A stretch of 64,000 nt of DNA from a bacterium (GTDB lineage: Bacteria; Cyanobacteriota; Vampirovibrionia; Obscuribacterales; Obscuribacteraceae): positions 13,215-77,214 of the forward strand of contig JAGOSY010000003.1 of NCBI GenBank assembly GCA_018062085.1, written 5' to 3'. A program made the position numbers and the translations under genes. The notes below the pieces were generated by a model. It made no database searches. It was not told the DNA's origin and worked only from the letters and a program-made list of their open reading frames with translations. Positions 1-8,638 of the stretch are shown here, piece by piece (positions within the stretch are counted from its first letter, which is position 1; each line of letters starts with the position of its first letter).

Positions 1-168
1 GTACCTTCAGGCTTCACCACCGCTGTCTCTGCAACCAGTGGCTGTGCACGTGTACCTTCAGGCTTCACCACCGCTGTCTCTGCAACCAGTGGCTGTGCAC
101 GTGTACCTTCAGGCTTCACCACCGCTGTCTCCGCAACCACTGGCTGTGCACGTGTACCTTCAGGCTTT
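1..168 (-). repeat. 51-bp tandem repeat inside a coding region
   Basis: Units at 1-51, 52-102 and 103-153 are nearly identical, and a partial unit follows at 154-168. The period of 51 bp is 17 codons, so copy number can change without a frameshift. The array continues to the left edge, so its true length is unknown. Copies differ by only a few substitutions (for example tct/tcc and agt/act), which suggests recent expansion or homogenisation. Confidence 0.95.
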
Positions 169-650
169 AAGACAGGCTCCCCTTCTCTGTTACCCCTTGG
201 GACTCTAGCATCAGGAGTCTGCAGAGTAGGTACTCCATTCTCACTGCGAGTAACCGGATATATACGACGGTTCTCGCCTTCCATTTGAGCAAAATATTCT
301 TGACCTTGCTTTGTATACAGCCTGCCATTTACTGTCTGGCCATCAGGTGTGACCATACTTTCCTGTTGCCGAACTCTCACCGGCCCACCATGACTTGCGT
401 CATCCTCGACTTTGCGAGCGGCGCCGTTAACAGTACCCGGAGCAGGTATTTTGTCTATACCTGCAGCGTCGCGGAACTTCTCAGGCAGAGTCGTACCACC
501 CTCAAGATTACCTTCCGGCTTCTTTTCAGGAACGCCAGCACCGGCATCTTTAAGAAGCCCAACAGGGGTCTGACCAGTGTCAGTCGCTGGTTTGGCAGGT
601 TGAGTATCTAAGTTGCTTGCAACATCTGCAGACGCGTTGTTATTGGCCAT
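1..650 (-). CDS. N-terminal part of a repeat-containing protein of unknown function (runs off the window)
   Basis: An open frame reads from an ATG at 650 down to base 1 without a stop, giving 216 residues; the C-terminus lies outside the window. A GAAGAG ribosome-binding-like stretch sits about 10 bases upstream, and a very good sigma-70-type promoter lies at 719-747. The first ~160 residues are hydrophilic and rich in Gly, Pro, Lys and Glu (MANNNASADV...), with no signal peptide. From residue 162 the protein enters exact 17-residue repeats KPEGTRAQPLVAETAVV, at least three copies plus the start of another. I do not recognise a family. The repeat region could be a spacer or surface stalk, but nothing here proves export. 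Confidence 0.8.
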   Translation of the reverse strand, partial: MANNNASADVASNLDTQPAKPATDTGQTPVGLLKDAGAGVPEKKPEGNLEGGTTLPEKFRDAAGIDKIPAPGTVNGAARKVEDDASHGGPVRVRQQESMVTPDGQTVNGRLYTKQGQEYFAQMEGENRRIYPVTRSENGVPTLQTPDARVPRGNREGEPVLKPEGTRAQPVVAETAVVKPEGTRAQPLVAETAVVKPEGTRAQPLVAETAVVKPEG

Positions 651-718
651 GTTAAGGAAGCTCTTCGATTAGTAAGTTTGAGCATCCGACTGACAGAAAA
701 AACTCTGGCGGAAACCCC

Positions 719-747
719 AATATAATTGTACAGGCCCTTGATGTCAA
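719..747 (-). promoter_or_regulatory. Sigma-70-type promoter for the repeat-protein gene
   Basis: On the minus strand a perfect -35 TTGACA (747-742) is followed by a 17-base spacer and a -10 TATATT (724-719). Transcription would start near 712, leaving a leader of about 60 bases before the ATG at 650. This is the best consensus promoter I noticed in the window. Confidence 0.75.
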
Positions 748-927
748 GATGTCGCGTCTTTGAGGCTTACCATTAATACTCCCGCTGCGACACCGGAGAG
801 GCAGTAGGTTTTGCACTCACCGATTTAATATTGGCAGCTGTCGAAAATTTGCCCAACCCGAATAGATATTGTCACAAAGCGACAACCCAAAATTTCGCCG
901 ACAACTTCTTTCATCAGGGAAACGCAG

Positions 928-2064
928 ATGCAGAACCAAGCCAGAACAAGAACTCTCAAATCAAGTGCAAGAATCAAGCATGCCGTTAAAGCCGGTGAGA
1001 GTTTGGCCAGCATTGCGCTAAAAGAATATGGCGACGCTCGCTTTGCTCGTTTGATTTTAACTATAAATAGAGGGGAAGTAGCCAACCGCTGCGACGGCTT
1101 CAACAACTACGCCTCCATATTTCCTTCGCAAATCCTACTCTTACCAACTGCCGAAGAAGCACAAATTTATGAGCGCCAGTTTTTCACAGAAACATCACGG
1201 GCTAAATTTGACCTTGCCCACTACGCTAGGCCAGCAATGCCATCAGATTGCATTCCTGCAATGGTGCTCAACAACTTCTCAATATCAAACATCGAAGTTG
1301 AGCACCACGTCGAGATCGAATCAACCGCCAATAGACTAAGAGCCCAAGCCAAATTAGAACAAGCACAAGCAGCCACAGCCAGAGAAGAGCAACTAAAAGC
1401 CGCTAAAGACAGAGCTGAAAGAGTTAAAGCTGAGTATCTTAAGGCCGAAGAAACTCGCCTAGCTGCCGAACAAGAGAGGCAAAATACCTGGCAAGCCGCA
1501 TCACAAATAGCATCACAAAGGCCACATCTGCACCTCGTTGCAGAAAATTCTGCAGCTAGCAAGCAGCCTATTGCCACCAGCACTTCAAATATTTCAAGTT
1601 CGCCATCCACCATTGACATGACACCACCAGCAGCTCAGCCAAAAATAGCTAGCAAAAGAGACAAGCAACACCAGGCAGAAACTGCCGACGATCACGAACT
1701 ATTCTTTTCTCAGGGCACTCTTGAAATCACGTCACTGTCTCACTATTGCCGCCTTATGAAATTCGAAGCAATGGAAGCACAAGCATCGCTCATGATCAAA
1801 CTCCAAGTCTTTGACCAAAATAGATGGCAAACAATTGCTTCGTATGTGGTGCAAAAAGAAACCACACAAAGGCTGGCTCACTATTCAGATGGCAGCTTTG
1901 ACTTTGTCAATCTTGAACTACCAAGAGCAGTGGTAAAAGAGCTTTCAGTAAGCGACTTCAACCGCAATTGGAAGAACTACACCAAAGTCTATTTCAATCA
2001 CAAAGAAAAAATACTTCTAGAGCAGCTAACTGGGCCAGCAAAAATGATGCTGCATGCAGTTTAA
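928..2064 (+). CDS. LysM domain protein with Ala/Glu-rich coiled-coil region
   Basis: A 378-residue protein. Residues ~18-75 (AVKAGESLASIALKEYGD ... IFPSQILLLP) fit a LysM module, the ~45-residue fold that binds peptidoglycan or chitin sugars. Residues ~135-190 are Ala/Glu/Lys/Gln-rich and should form a coiled coil, followed by a Ser/Pro/Ala-rich linker. The last ~120 residues look globular but match no family I know. No signal peptide is visible at the chosen ATG, which is preceded by CAGGGAAA. It converges with the GT9 gene, with five bases between them. The LysM call is good; the cellular location is uncertain. Confidence 0.8.
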   Translation: MQNQARTRTLKSSARIKHAVKAGESLASIALKEYGDARFARLILTINRGEVANRCDGFNNYASIFPSQILLLPTAEEAQIYERQFFTETSRAKFDLAHYARPAMPSDCIPAMVLNNFSISNIEVEHHVEIESTANRLRAQAKLEQAQAATAREEQLKAAKDRAERVKAEYLKAEETRLAAEQERQNTWQAASQIASQRPHLHLVAENSAASKQPIATSTSNISSSPSTIDMTPPAAQPKIASKRDKQHQAETADDHELFFSQGTLEITSLSHYCRLMKFEAMEAQASLMIKLQVFDQNRWQTIASYVVQKETTQRLAHYSDGSFDFVNLELPRAVVKELSVSDFNRNWKNYTKVYFNHKEKILLEQLTGPAKMMLHAV

Positions 2065-2069
2065 GTTAG

Positions 2070-3203
2070 TCATGCTTCGTCAACTTCTGATGGTCGCTGT
2101 GAGCGCATAAACTCTTCCATTTCGCGCATGACCTCAGGCTCAAATAAAACTCCTGGTGGCGAGTCAGAGAAATCATGGTGACTAGAACCAGGCAGCTCAG
2201 CACCAATTGCCTGCCGCACTTTCTCTAACACTTCTGGCAGCATAATTTTGCCCATACATTCCCCTGGTTGACCCGGACCAGTAAGCTGACAAAACTTTTC
2301 CCCGATACATTGGCAAGCCTGATTTTGATCAAGTATCTGATCAAAGTTTCCATAAGGTCCACTACGAGCCGGATAAGTAGGCCCGTACAAACCAATAACA
2401 GGTGTGCCAACAGCTACAGCAATGTGGGCAGGTCCGGTATCACCCGATACCACCACATCACAACATTTTAGAATTGCCGCAGTCTCATCCAACTGAAGCT
2501 GACCACATAAATTGATGCAACGAGAACCAGACTCCATATTTATGCGTTGGGCTAGCTCAAAATCTTCAGGGCCACCAATCAAGACCGGTATATGCTTGTA
2601 TTCATCAAGTATATATCTGGCAAGGTAAACCCAGCCATCAAATATCCATCCCCTATGGGGTCGCAAGTGCCCAACTCCCGGCACCAAGCCGATCAACGGA
2701 CCGTAAGGCAGGTTATGAGCTGCCACCAATTCGGGAACCAATTTTTCAGCAATAGCATCGGGATAAAGCGTCGGAAAAAGTCGAGCCGGAGTCTCAGGCG
2801 AAATCGCCCGAATGGTTTCCAAAAAGTTGCCAACGGCATGTTGTTGAGAAGGCGTGTTGCTATCACTCTTGTCATAATGCAGAGCTTTGATTTTGGTGAA
2901 GCTAGTAAGAAATTCCCCACGAAACGAATTTGAAAGATCAATAAAGAGGTCAGGTTGCATAGCCAGCAACTGCTTGCGCAGTTCAAAAAAGCCCAGTTCT
3001 TTATGAAAATCAACAAATTCATCAATAGATGGACATAGGCCAAGAAGAAGAGAACGCAGGGATGCGTGAGACCAACATGTTATTTTTGCACCAGGATAAT
3101 TTAGCCTTAAAGTAGCAGCAACAGGCGTAGCTAAGACAGCATCCCCGATAGCTGCTGGATGAAAGATCACTATATTGGCGAAAGATTGAGCGCTCGAATC
3201 CAT
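2070..3203 (-). CDS. Glycosyltransferase family 9 (ADP-heptose:LPS heptosyltransferase-like)
   Basis: About 377 residues with GT9 features: an N-terminal Rossmann start IVIFHPAAIGDAVLATPVAA and the C-terminal nucleotide-sugar site VVVSGDTGPAHIAVAVGTPV followed by GLYGPTYPARSGPYG. The family transfers heptose or related sugars to lipid-linked glycans such as the LPS core at the cytoplasmic membrane. A C-terminal Cys cluster (CQCIGEKFCQ) is also seen in some family members. I prefer the ATG at 3203 (MDSSAQ) over a GTG at 3212; a GGAG lies just upstream. No other LPS genes flank it, so the acceptor is unknown. Confidence 0.88.
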   Translation of the reverse strand: MDSSAQSFANIVIFHPAAIGDAVLATPVAATLRLNYPGAKITCWSHASLRSLLLGLCPSIDEFVDFHKELGFFELRKQLLAMQPDLFIDLSNSFRGEFLTSFTKIKALHYDKSDSNTPSQQHAVGNFLETIRAISPETPARLFPTLYPDAIAEKLVPELVAAHNLPYGPLIGLVPGVGHLRPHRGWIFDGWVYLARYILDEYKHIPVLIGGPEDFELAQRINMESGSRCINLCGQLQLDETAAILKCCDVVVSGDTGPAHIAVAVGTPVIGLYGPTYPARSGPYGNFDQILDQNQACQCIGEKFCQLTGPGQPGECMGKIMLPEVLEKVRQAIGAELPGSSHHDFSDSPPGVLFEPEVMREMEEFMRSQRPSEVDEA

Positions 3204-3271
3204 ACTCTCCACGGGCTTTATTGGCTACTGTTCACTGGACTTATTTCAAATATGACTTATTATTATCAGTG

Positions 3272-3589
3272 ATGAATCAAGATTATTATTACGTTTTAGG
3301 TTGGGAACAGCCCTCGGGCAAAGTAGCGATACTTTGTCGTTCTAGAGGCAATAACCCTGGGCCGGCTTATTGCTGGACAAAACGCGAAGCCATTCAATTG
3401 CGCACGCGACTTGCTAACGACCGACGCGGAGAGCAAAATCCATCAGCTCGTCGCATCATCCGTCAGTTACTAGTATATAGATATCTCGTGCATCATCCAC
3501 TACTGTGGAGACAAGGAGATCTATGGGTCTATGCAGATCCAAGTGAACTTGAACCAGTAGAAGCAAGTGTGGCGACCCACGGTTACTAA
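3272..3589 (+). CDS. Small protein of unknown function
   Basis: From the ATG at 3272 (MNQDYYYVLGWEQ) the product is 105 residues; a longer in-frame start at 3221 would nearly abut the divergent GT9 gene and leave no room for promoters. The protein is basic and rich in Arg, Tyr and Trp. Its N-terminal half reads like a small beta fold (YYYVLGWEQPSGKVAILCRS), followed by an Arg-rich helical stretch and LVYRYLVHHPLLW. There is no signal peptide or membrane segment. I do not recognise the family. Confidence 0.6.
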   Translation: MNQDYYYVLGWEQPSGKVAILCRSRGNNPGPAYCWTKREAIQLRTRLANDRRGEQNPSARRIIRQLLVYRYLVHHPLLWRQGDLWVYADPSELEPVEASVATHGY

Positions 3590-3645
3590 TACCCTTCCTG
3601 ACAACAATCAGCTCCTAAAGCAGGTTTAAGAAAAACCTTGCTGGC

Positions 3646-3664
3646 TTTAACTCGCCCTTAACCG
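3646..3664 (+). promoter_or_regulatory. PHO-box-like direct repeat upstream of the phosphate transporter
   Basis: Two octamers, TTTAACTC (3646-3653) and CTTAACCG (3657-3664), are spaced exactly 11 bp start to start. Each matches seven of eight positions of the cyanobacterial PHO box PyTTAAPyPy(T/A), which occurs as 8-mers separated by 3 bp and is bound by the PhoB-type regulator SphR. No third copy is visible in phase. The pair lies about 100 bp upstream of the PiT start at 3765. The sequence pattern is direct; regulation by phosphate is inferred. Confidence 0.5.
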
Positions 3665-3764
3665 TAGACCTGCTAAAACGCCAGTATCAAGTTCAGAAGA
3701 CTATATATAGAATTAGCGACGAAGACTTTTAGCAAACATAAGAACCGTAGCAAAGAAGAATTAG

Positions 3765-4820
3765 ATGGAATTAGAAACAGTTATAGCGGTGCTGGCGATT
3801 GCACTTGCTCTGGCATTTGACTTTGTCAACGGCTTTCACGATACTGCCAACGCCTGCGCCACCGTCATCTACACCAAGGCCCTGAAACCTAGCGTAGCAA
3901 TTGTTATGAGTGGCATCCTCAACTTCATGGGAGCCTTGCTCGTTGGCACTGCAGTTGCTCAGGTAATCACTAAAATTATTCCCGCCGCATCGGTGACACT
4001 GCCGATAGTGGTAGCTGTTCTGGTAGCAGCGGTAGTCTGGAATTTGATCACTTGGTGGTATGGCATACCAGTTAGCTCATCTCATTGTCTTATTGGCAGT
4101 CTATTTGGCGCAGGTATCACTGCAGCCGTAGCAAATGGAGCAGACTGGCGCAGCGGTGTGGAATGGCATGAATTGCAAAAGGTAATTCTGGCCTTGCTAA
4201 TTTCGCCATTAGTAGGTTTTGCCGCAGGCTATATCACAACCTGGGTCACTCTAAGAATAACCAAAGAAAAGGAACGCGAAGTAGACGCGAAAAAAGCACC
4301 AGAGCAACATGCAGTCATGCGCTGGTTGCACATATTTTCTAGCGCATCAGTGAGCTTTTCTCATGGCAGTAACGACGGCCAAAAAACTATGGGCTTAATC
4401 ACCCTGATCTTAGCAACTCACTTTGCTAGCTACGGCTACCATAGCGATCAAGTGCCCGGTTGGGTTATGGGTTCAGCCGCTCTAGCTATTGCTCTAGGAA
4501 CCATTATTGGTGGTTGGCGAGTAATTCGCACAGTAGGCACCAAAATTAGTAGAGAAAAGCTCAGCCATTCTCAAGGCTTTGGCGCTTCAATGAGTACAGC
4601 TGTAATCATTTTGATTGCCTCTCATATTGGTGCACCAATTAGCACCACCCACACCTTAAGCTCAGCAGTTGCCGGTGGAACTATTCCGGTACACGGCAAA
4701 GACAAACTCAATCCGAAAACCATGAAGCTAATTTTATTGGCTTGGGTATTAACTCTCCCAGTGGCAGCTACACTGGCATCAGTAACCTATATGATACTTA
4801 GAACAATCTGGCACGCTTAG
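3765..4820 (+). CDS. Low-affinity inorganic phosphate transporter, PiT family
   Basis: A 351-residue polytopic membrane protein carrying both PiT signatures: GFHDTANA at residues 23-30 and GSNDGQKT at 201-208. The family imports phosphate (as metal-phosphate or with a cation) across the cytoplasmic membrane. The hydrophilic loop around residues 165-190 separates the two homologous halves, as usual. Length fits short bacterial PiT members. A universal stress protein gene follows after 39 bp on the same strand, and a PHO-box-like repeat lies upstream, so phosphate control is plausible. A PPK2 gene 22 kb away would fit storage of imported phosphate as polyphosphate. Confidence 0.95.
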   Translation: MELETVIAVLAIALALAFDFVNGFHDTANACATVIYTKALKPSVAIVMSGILNFMGALLVGTAVAQVITKIIPAASVTLPIVVAVLVAAVVWNLITWWYGIPVSSSHCLIGSLFGAGITAAVANGADWRSGVEWHELQKVILALLISPLVGFAAGYITTWVTLRITKEKEREVDAKKAPEQHAVMRWLHIFSSASVSFSHGSNDGQKTMGLITLILATHFASYGYHSDQVPGWVMGSAALAIALGTIIGGWRVIRTVGTKISREKLSHSQGFGASMSTAVIILIASHIGAPISTTHTLSSAVAGGTIPVHGKDKLNPKTMKLILLAWVLTLPVAATLASVTYMILRTIWHA

Positions 4821-4859
4821 GCTGTACTTGTCGGCTGTACTTGAAGGATAGTAAACGAT

Positions 4860-5330
4860 ATGAAACTGGTAGTAGCATTTAGCTCACCAAAGCGCAGCGC
4901 CAAGACCATTGAAATGGCTGCCAATCATGCCAAAGCCACAGGCTCTGAAATTATCTTGCTGCGCATAATTCCTGACCCAGAAAAGATGGGTGTCATTGCC
5001 CAATTGATCTCGTCAGACAGACCTACCGACAAAGCTCAATTGCAGATAGACCAATGTGTCAAGGATTTGCTAGAGCAAGGCATCAAGGCTTCGGGCATTG
5101 TTAAAGTGGGCGAAGTTGCTAGTGGCATTGTCCAGACTGCAATCGAACTAAAGGCCGATATTCTCTATGTTGGTACCACCAATGTCGGCGGGCCGAAATT
5201 CTTCTTGATGAAAAAAGACCCGATTGTGCACTATATCGTAGACAACTGTCCGATCACGCTCTGTCTAGTGCGGCACGACGGCGCCCAAGAGGCAATTACT
5301 GAAGCAGACGAAGAAATAGAGCTTAGCTAG
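4860..5330 (+). CDS. Universal stress protein, UspA family
   Basis: 156 residues with the alpha/beta nucleotide-binding fold: KLVVAFSSPKRSAKTIEMA at the N-terminus, a central regulatory stretch ADILYVGTTNVGG, and the end strand CPITLCLVRHD. The usual ATP-binding pattern G-x2-G-x9-G(S/T) is present only loosely (GTTNVGG then a long insertion), so ATP binding is unsure. It starts 39 bp after the PiT gene and is probably co-transcribed, suggesting a role tied to phosphate or energy status. It converges on the DinG-like gene, leaving 8 bases. Confidence 0.88.
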   Translation: MKLVVAFSSPKRSAKTIEMAANHAKATGSEIILLRIIPDPEKMGVIAQLISSDRPTDKAQLQIDQCVKDLLEQGIKASGIVKVGEVASGIVQTAIELKADILYVGTTNVGGPKFFLMKKDPIVHYIVDNCPITLCLVRHDGAQEAITEADEEIELS

Positions 5331-5338
5331 CGGCCTAT

Positions 5339-7390
5339 CTAACCAGAATAATCTTGACCAAGATCAAGAAAATCTTCCATTATGTGCGACTCAACACTTG
5401 GCAGTGAGCGAATCAATTTCATCGGCGGTAAGCATTCGATGATCTTGCGTCCATAATATTTTTTGGTCAAACGCGAATCTAGAATAGCCACTAAACCACG
5501 GTCTTTCTTCGTGCGAATCAAGCGACCAACACCTTGCTTCAAGCGCATGGTGGCATGGGGCAAAGCCAAATCGTTGAACCAGCTGCGATCGGTATCTTCT
5601 TTCATTTGCTCGCAACGAGCTTCATAAACAGGGTCATCAGGCACCTGAAAAGGTATGCGATCGATGATCACGCAGCTGAGTTGTTCGCCATCAATGCTGA
5701 CACCTTCCCAAAAGCTTGAGGTGCCAAAAAGAACGGCATGGGGAGTAGCCTTAAACCATTCCACAAGTTTTTGCCGGGGCATATCACCTTGTTTGCGCGA
5801 TTCGTAGGGCATACGTGGAGCCAGAGCCTGGTAAGCATTATTGAGAGCCGCTCTACTTGTGAAGAGAACAAAAGCTCGACCTTCGGTCAGTTCGACAATG
5901 CGCTCAATTTCAATCAAAGCATTCTGAAAGAAATCAGAATGATTAGGTTCAGGCATGTTCGGCGGGAGGTAGAGCAAGGCTTGATTTTCAAAATCAAAAG
6001 GGCTGGGCACTTGATCTTGAATGACATAGCGGTCAACACCAATTGAGCGTTTGAAGAATTCAAAGGGATCATCGCCGGCAGTAGCTAGAGTTGCCGACAT
6101 CCAGACCGATGTCTCTAAACCACCTTTATTGATGAGTAAGTCAGAGATGAAATGAGAAGGATCTAGTGGAGCCGCCACCACTTCAATTTTCACTTCTTGT
6201 CTTTCTGTTCGCTCTAACCACATCACCCATTCAGCACTGGGAGCGGCAATTAATTCTAGGCAGGCACAATAACCAGATATGGTGCTAATGATACTTTTGG
6301 CCTTGAGTTGAGCTTTCTCTCTCAAGAGATCAACATCAAGAATATGTTCGAAAGTTTGATTTTCTAACCAATCTCGCAATGTCTTCAGGGCGAATATAAG
6401 CTCGACTGCGCCTTCAACTGGCTGTCGCAGACGCATTCTAGCTGAGCGCGCCATCATATTTAAGCGGACAAAAAGCTGACCAGATAAATGCTCAATATCG
6501 TTGATCAAGTTGCCCGGAGGATTGAGGCGCTTTACTGCCTTACCCAGCAAAATGCGAATACCTCGATTGCTTATTGATCGGCTGAAAGCATCGGTGGCAA
6601 TATCAGGTAAGTGATGGGCCTCATCAACAATCAGTAATTGATAAGGCGGTAAAATACTTCCGCCAGAGGCAGCATCAGCTAAGAGTAGAGCATGATTGAC
6701 CACTAGAATATCGGCCTTCTCAGCGCGTTTACGTGCTTCAAAATAGAAACAGTTACCAAAGCTAGGGCATTTATTGCGCAAACAGTCATCCGAATCAGAA
6801 TTGATCTCGCCCCAAACGTCATAGGGCGGTACAAAATCTAACTCAGAGACATCACCGTTTTGGGTGTTATTGACCCAATCGACAAAATCATCATCAATAT
6901 GTTGTTCGAGAACATGGTCACGAAAACGACGAATGCCAAGATAGTTTCCTCGCCCCTTAAGCAAAGCGGCGTTAATCTCAAAGGGAAAGATCTCCTTGAG
7001 AATGGGAATGTCTTTATTCATGTATTGCTCTTGTAAAGCAATAGTGGCGGTTGAAACAACCACTTTTTTACCAGCCAAGAAAGCTGGTATTAGTGCGGCA
7101 AAACTCTTACCAACGCCAGTTCCAGCTTCAAATATTCCAGTTTTTTTTGTGTTGAAGGCCCGCTCAATATGATGGGCCAGATCGAGTTGGGGCTCGCGCA
7201 CTTCATAGCCATCGAGACTCTCAGCGAGCATCTCGAAAATCCGCTCAACGGTATAGTCGCCTCTGGTTTCAGGCGACAACGGCTTCTTCTCTGGTCTTGT
7301 CGGTGAAGACTTACCAGAAAGGGATGTAGCTGAAGATGAGCCGTTGGTTGTTTCGGCAGACACAAGCGTTATCTGAGATTGAGTATTCAA
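5339..7390 (-). CDS. DinG/XPD-type ATP-dependent DNA helicase
   Basis: 683 residues of superfamily 2. Walker A AGTGVGKS is at 89-96, DEAH at 256-259, and a motif VI-like stretch QGVGRLIRTKKDRG lies near the C-terminus. Family members unwind DNA 5'-3' and usually hold a 4Fe-4S cluster on four cysteines. Here three are clear (C203, C208, C214), but the first, expected in a KGRGNYLC context, is Gly152 (codon at 6937-6935). No exonuclease domain precedes the helicase. The start is a TTG without a clear ribosome-binding site, and the first ~40 residues are low-complexity, so the true start may be further in. The family call is firm; cluster binding is doubtful. Confidence 0.92.
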   Translation of the reverse strand: MNTQSQITLVSAETTNGSSSATSLSGKSSPTRPEKKPLSPETRGDYTVERIFEMLAESLDGYEVREPQLDLAHHIERAFNTKKTGIFEAGTGVGKSFAALIPAFLAGKKVVVSTATIALQEQYMNKDIPILKEIFPFEINAALLKGRGNYLGIRRFRDHVLEQHIDDDFVDWVNNTQNGDVSELDFVPPYDVWGEINSDSDDCLRNKCPSFGNCFYFEARKRAEKADILVVNHALLLADAASGGSILPPYQLLIVDEAHHLPDIATDAFSRSISNRGIRILLGKAVKRLNPPGNLINDIEHLSGQLFVRLNMMARSARMRLRQPVEGAVELIFALKTLRDWLENQTFEHILDVDLLREKAQLKAKSIISTISGYCACLELIAAPSAEWVMWLERTERQEVKIEVVAAPLDPSHFISDLLINKGGLETSVWMSATLATAGDDPFEFFKRSIGVDRYVIQDQVPSPFDFENQALLYLPPNMPEPNHSDFFQNALIEIERIVELTEGRAFVLFTSRAALNNAYQALAPRMPYESRKQGDMPRQKLVEWFKATPHAVLFGTSSFWEGVSIDGEQLSCVIIDRIPFQVPDDPVYEARCEQMKEDTDRSWFNDLALPHATMRLKQGVGRLIRTKKDRGLVAILDSRLTKKYYGRKIIECLPPMKLIRSLPSVESHIMEDFLDLGQDYSG

Positions 7391-7423
7391 CTGATGCTAC
7401 GCTTTTCTTTTACGTATCAAGAA

Positions 7424-8158
7424 TCAGTGTACTTGAGCAGCAGCAGTTGCAGCAACCTGCGATTGAGCTTGCACTTGAGCAGTTGATTGATAGTTAGGTA
7501 ATGTGATTTTCTGTCCGAGACTCAAGAAGTTAGCGTTCTTAAGACCATTTGCTCGACAAATCTCGTCGAGAAGACGTGGGCTAACACGTTTGTATTCACG
7601 CAATGCTATAGCAGCTAGAGTGTCGCCAGTTTGAATCTCAACACTTGTATGGGCTGGCACCAAAAGCGAATTAGGGTCGCTGCCGCTCGGAACTACAGCC
7701 ACCGACTGCCCAGCGGGCGCAGCGGCTGGCGATCCAGAAGTAGCAACTGTAGCTCTGTTACTAGCTTGGGGATTATTGGCAATCATTCCGGAGACTGATG
7801 AATAGCCCCAGATTCCGACCATAGACAGGAAAGCACCAGCCATGAAGCCTAACGTCAGGTAGAAGCTAGGCGTACGCTTAGGTGAATGCAAGAAGTCTTG
7901 ATGTACTCCTGGCCAAAGAGCCTCAAGCTCATCAGACTTAGGGGTCTCCACTTCAGTTGTGATACGTGCGAAAGATCCGGTGTCTCGCTGAGACTGCCGG
8001 TCAGATGTAGAAGCAGTACGTTGAGCTTCTCTCTCCGCTAATGACCTGGTGGAAATTGAAACAAATGCGTCCCGTGAGCTGACATCGCTGTCACGCACGT
8101 ATTCGGGAAGACCTTCCATTTCCAGTTTTTCTTGATCGTAGTTGAGCACTATGTTCAT
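7424..8158 (-). CDS. Membrane-anchored LysM domain protein
   Basis: 244 residues. A hydrophilic N-terminal region of ~100 residues precedes one membrane segment (~102-126, FYLTLGFMAGAFLSMVGIWG), then a Ser/Ala/Pro linker and a LysM module at ~178-225 (IQTGDTLAAIALREYKR ... LGQKITLP). Topology is probably N-in with LysM facing the cell wall. The Gln/Ala-rich tail is short. It lies 33 bp upstream of the DinG gene on the same strand. The protein may anchor or sense the peptidoglycan; no catalytic domain is visible. Confidence 0.85.
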   Translation of the reverse strand: MNIVLNYDQEKLEMEGLPEYVRDSDVSSRDAFVSISTRSLAEREAQRTASTSDRQSQRDTGSFARITTEVETPKSDELEALWPGVHQDFLHSPKRTPSFYLTLGFMAGAFLSMVGIWGYSSVSGMIANNPQASNRATVATSGSPAAAPAGQSVAVVPSGSDPNSLLVPAHTSVEIQTGDTLAAIALREYKRVSPRLLDEICRANGLKNANFLSLGQKITLPNYQSTAQVQAQSQVAATAAAQVH

Positions 8159-8638
8159 CTCTTACAACGCCACTGGGGGTAACCATGGCTGCATATTATC
8201 GAACTTGTCACTAGAAAGTCAATTTTCTTCAAGACAGCCCAAGAAGCTTACAGAGCTAGCCTCTCACCCCTAATGTAAAATCGACCAAGTGGCTGAAAAT
8301 AGGCAAGACGCAGCATTTGAGCCAATCGCATTAAATAAATGACAACCTCCCCGAAGTTTACATTGCTCTCTAAATTAAGCTCAATAGCCACTTTGCGGAC
8401 TATTACGGTTAAATTGCCACAGTTTTCAAGCAAATGCAGCAAAACGGCACCACTTGATAACTTACAGCTATCGCACCAGTCAGATAAGCGACCAACAGTG
8501 CAGCAGATATAGAACAAGAAGAGGATTTATTAGCGACCACTCATTACTTACAGCAAGCGCCTCTTGACTTGTGGCATTTTCTCAGATTAGTAGCTGCTTA
8601 TTTTGGTAATCACTCTGTAATCAATTGCACTCATGTAA
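8159..8638. other. 480-bp intergenic region, no convincing gene
   Basis: This gap lies between two minus-strand genes and must hold the promoter of the LysM gene at 7424-8158. An 89-codon frame at 8248-8517 (minus) begins with TTG and has no ribosome-binding site. It looks helical but I cannot support it as a gene. No hairpin terminator with a T-run was found after the M16 peptidase gene. Confidence 0.5.

Noticed and set aside
1-168. Regular repeats resembling a CRISPR array
   Set aside because: The 51-bp units are directly adjacent with no unique spacers, and they translate as an in-frame 17-residue peptide repeat.
8248-8517. 89-codon frame in the gap after the M16 gene (minus)
   Set aside because: It starts with TTG without a ribosome-binding site, has no recognisable domain and lies in a probable promoter region.
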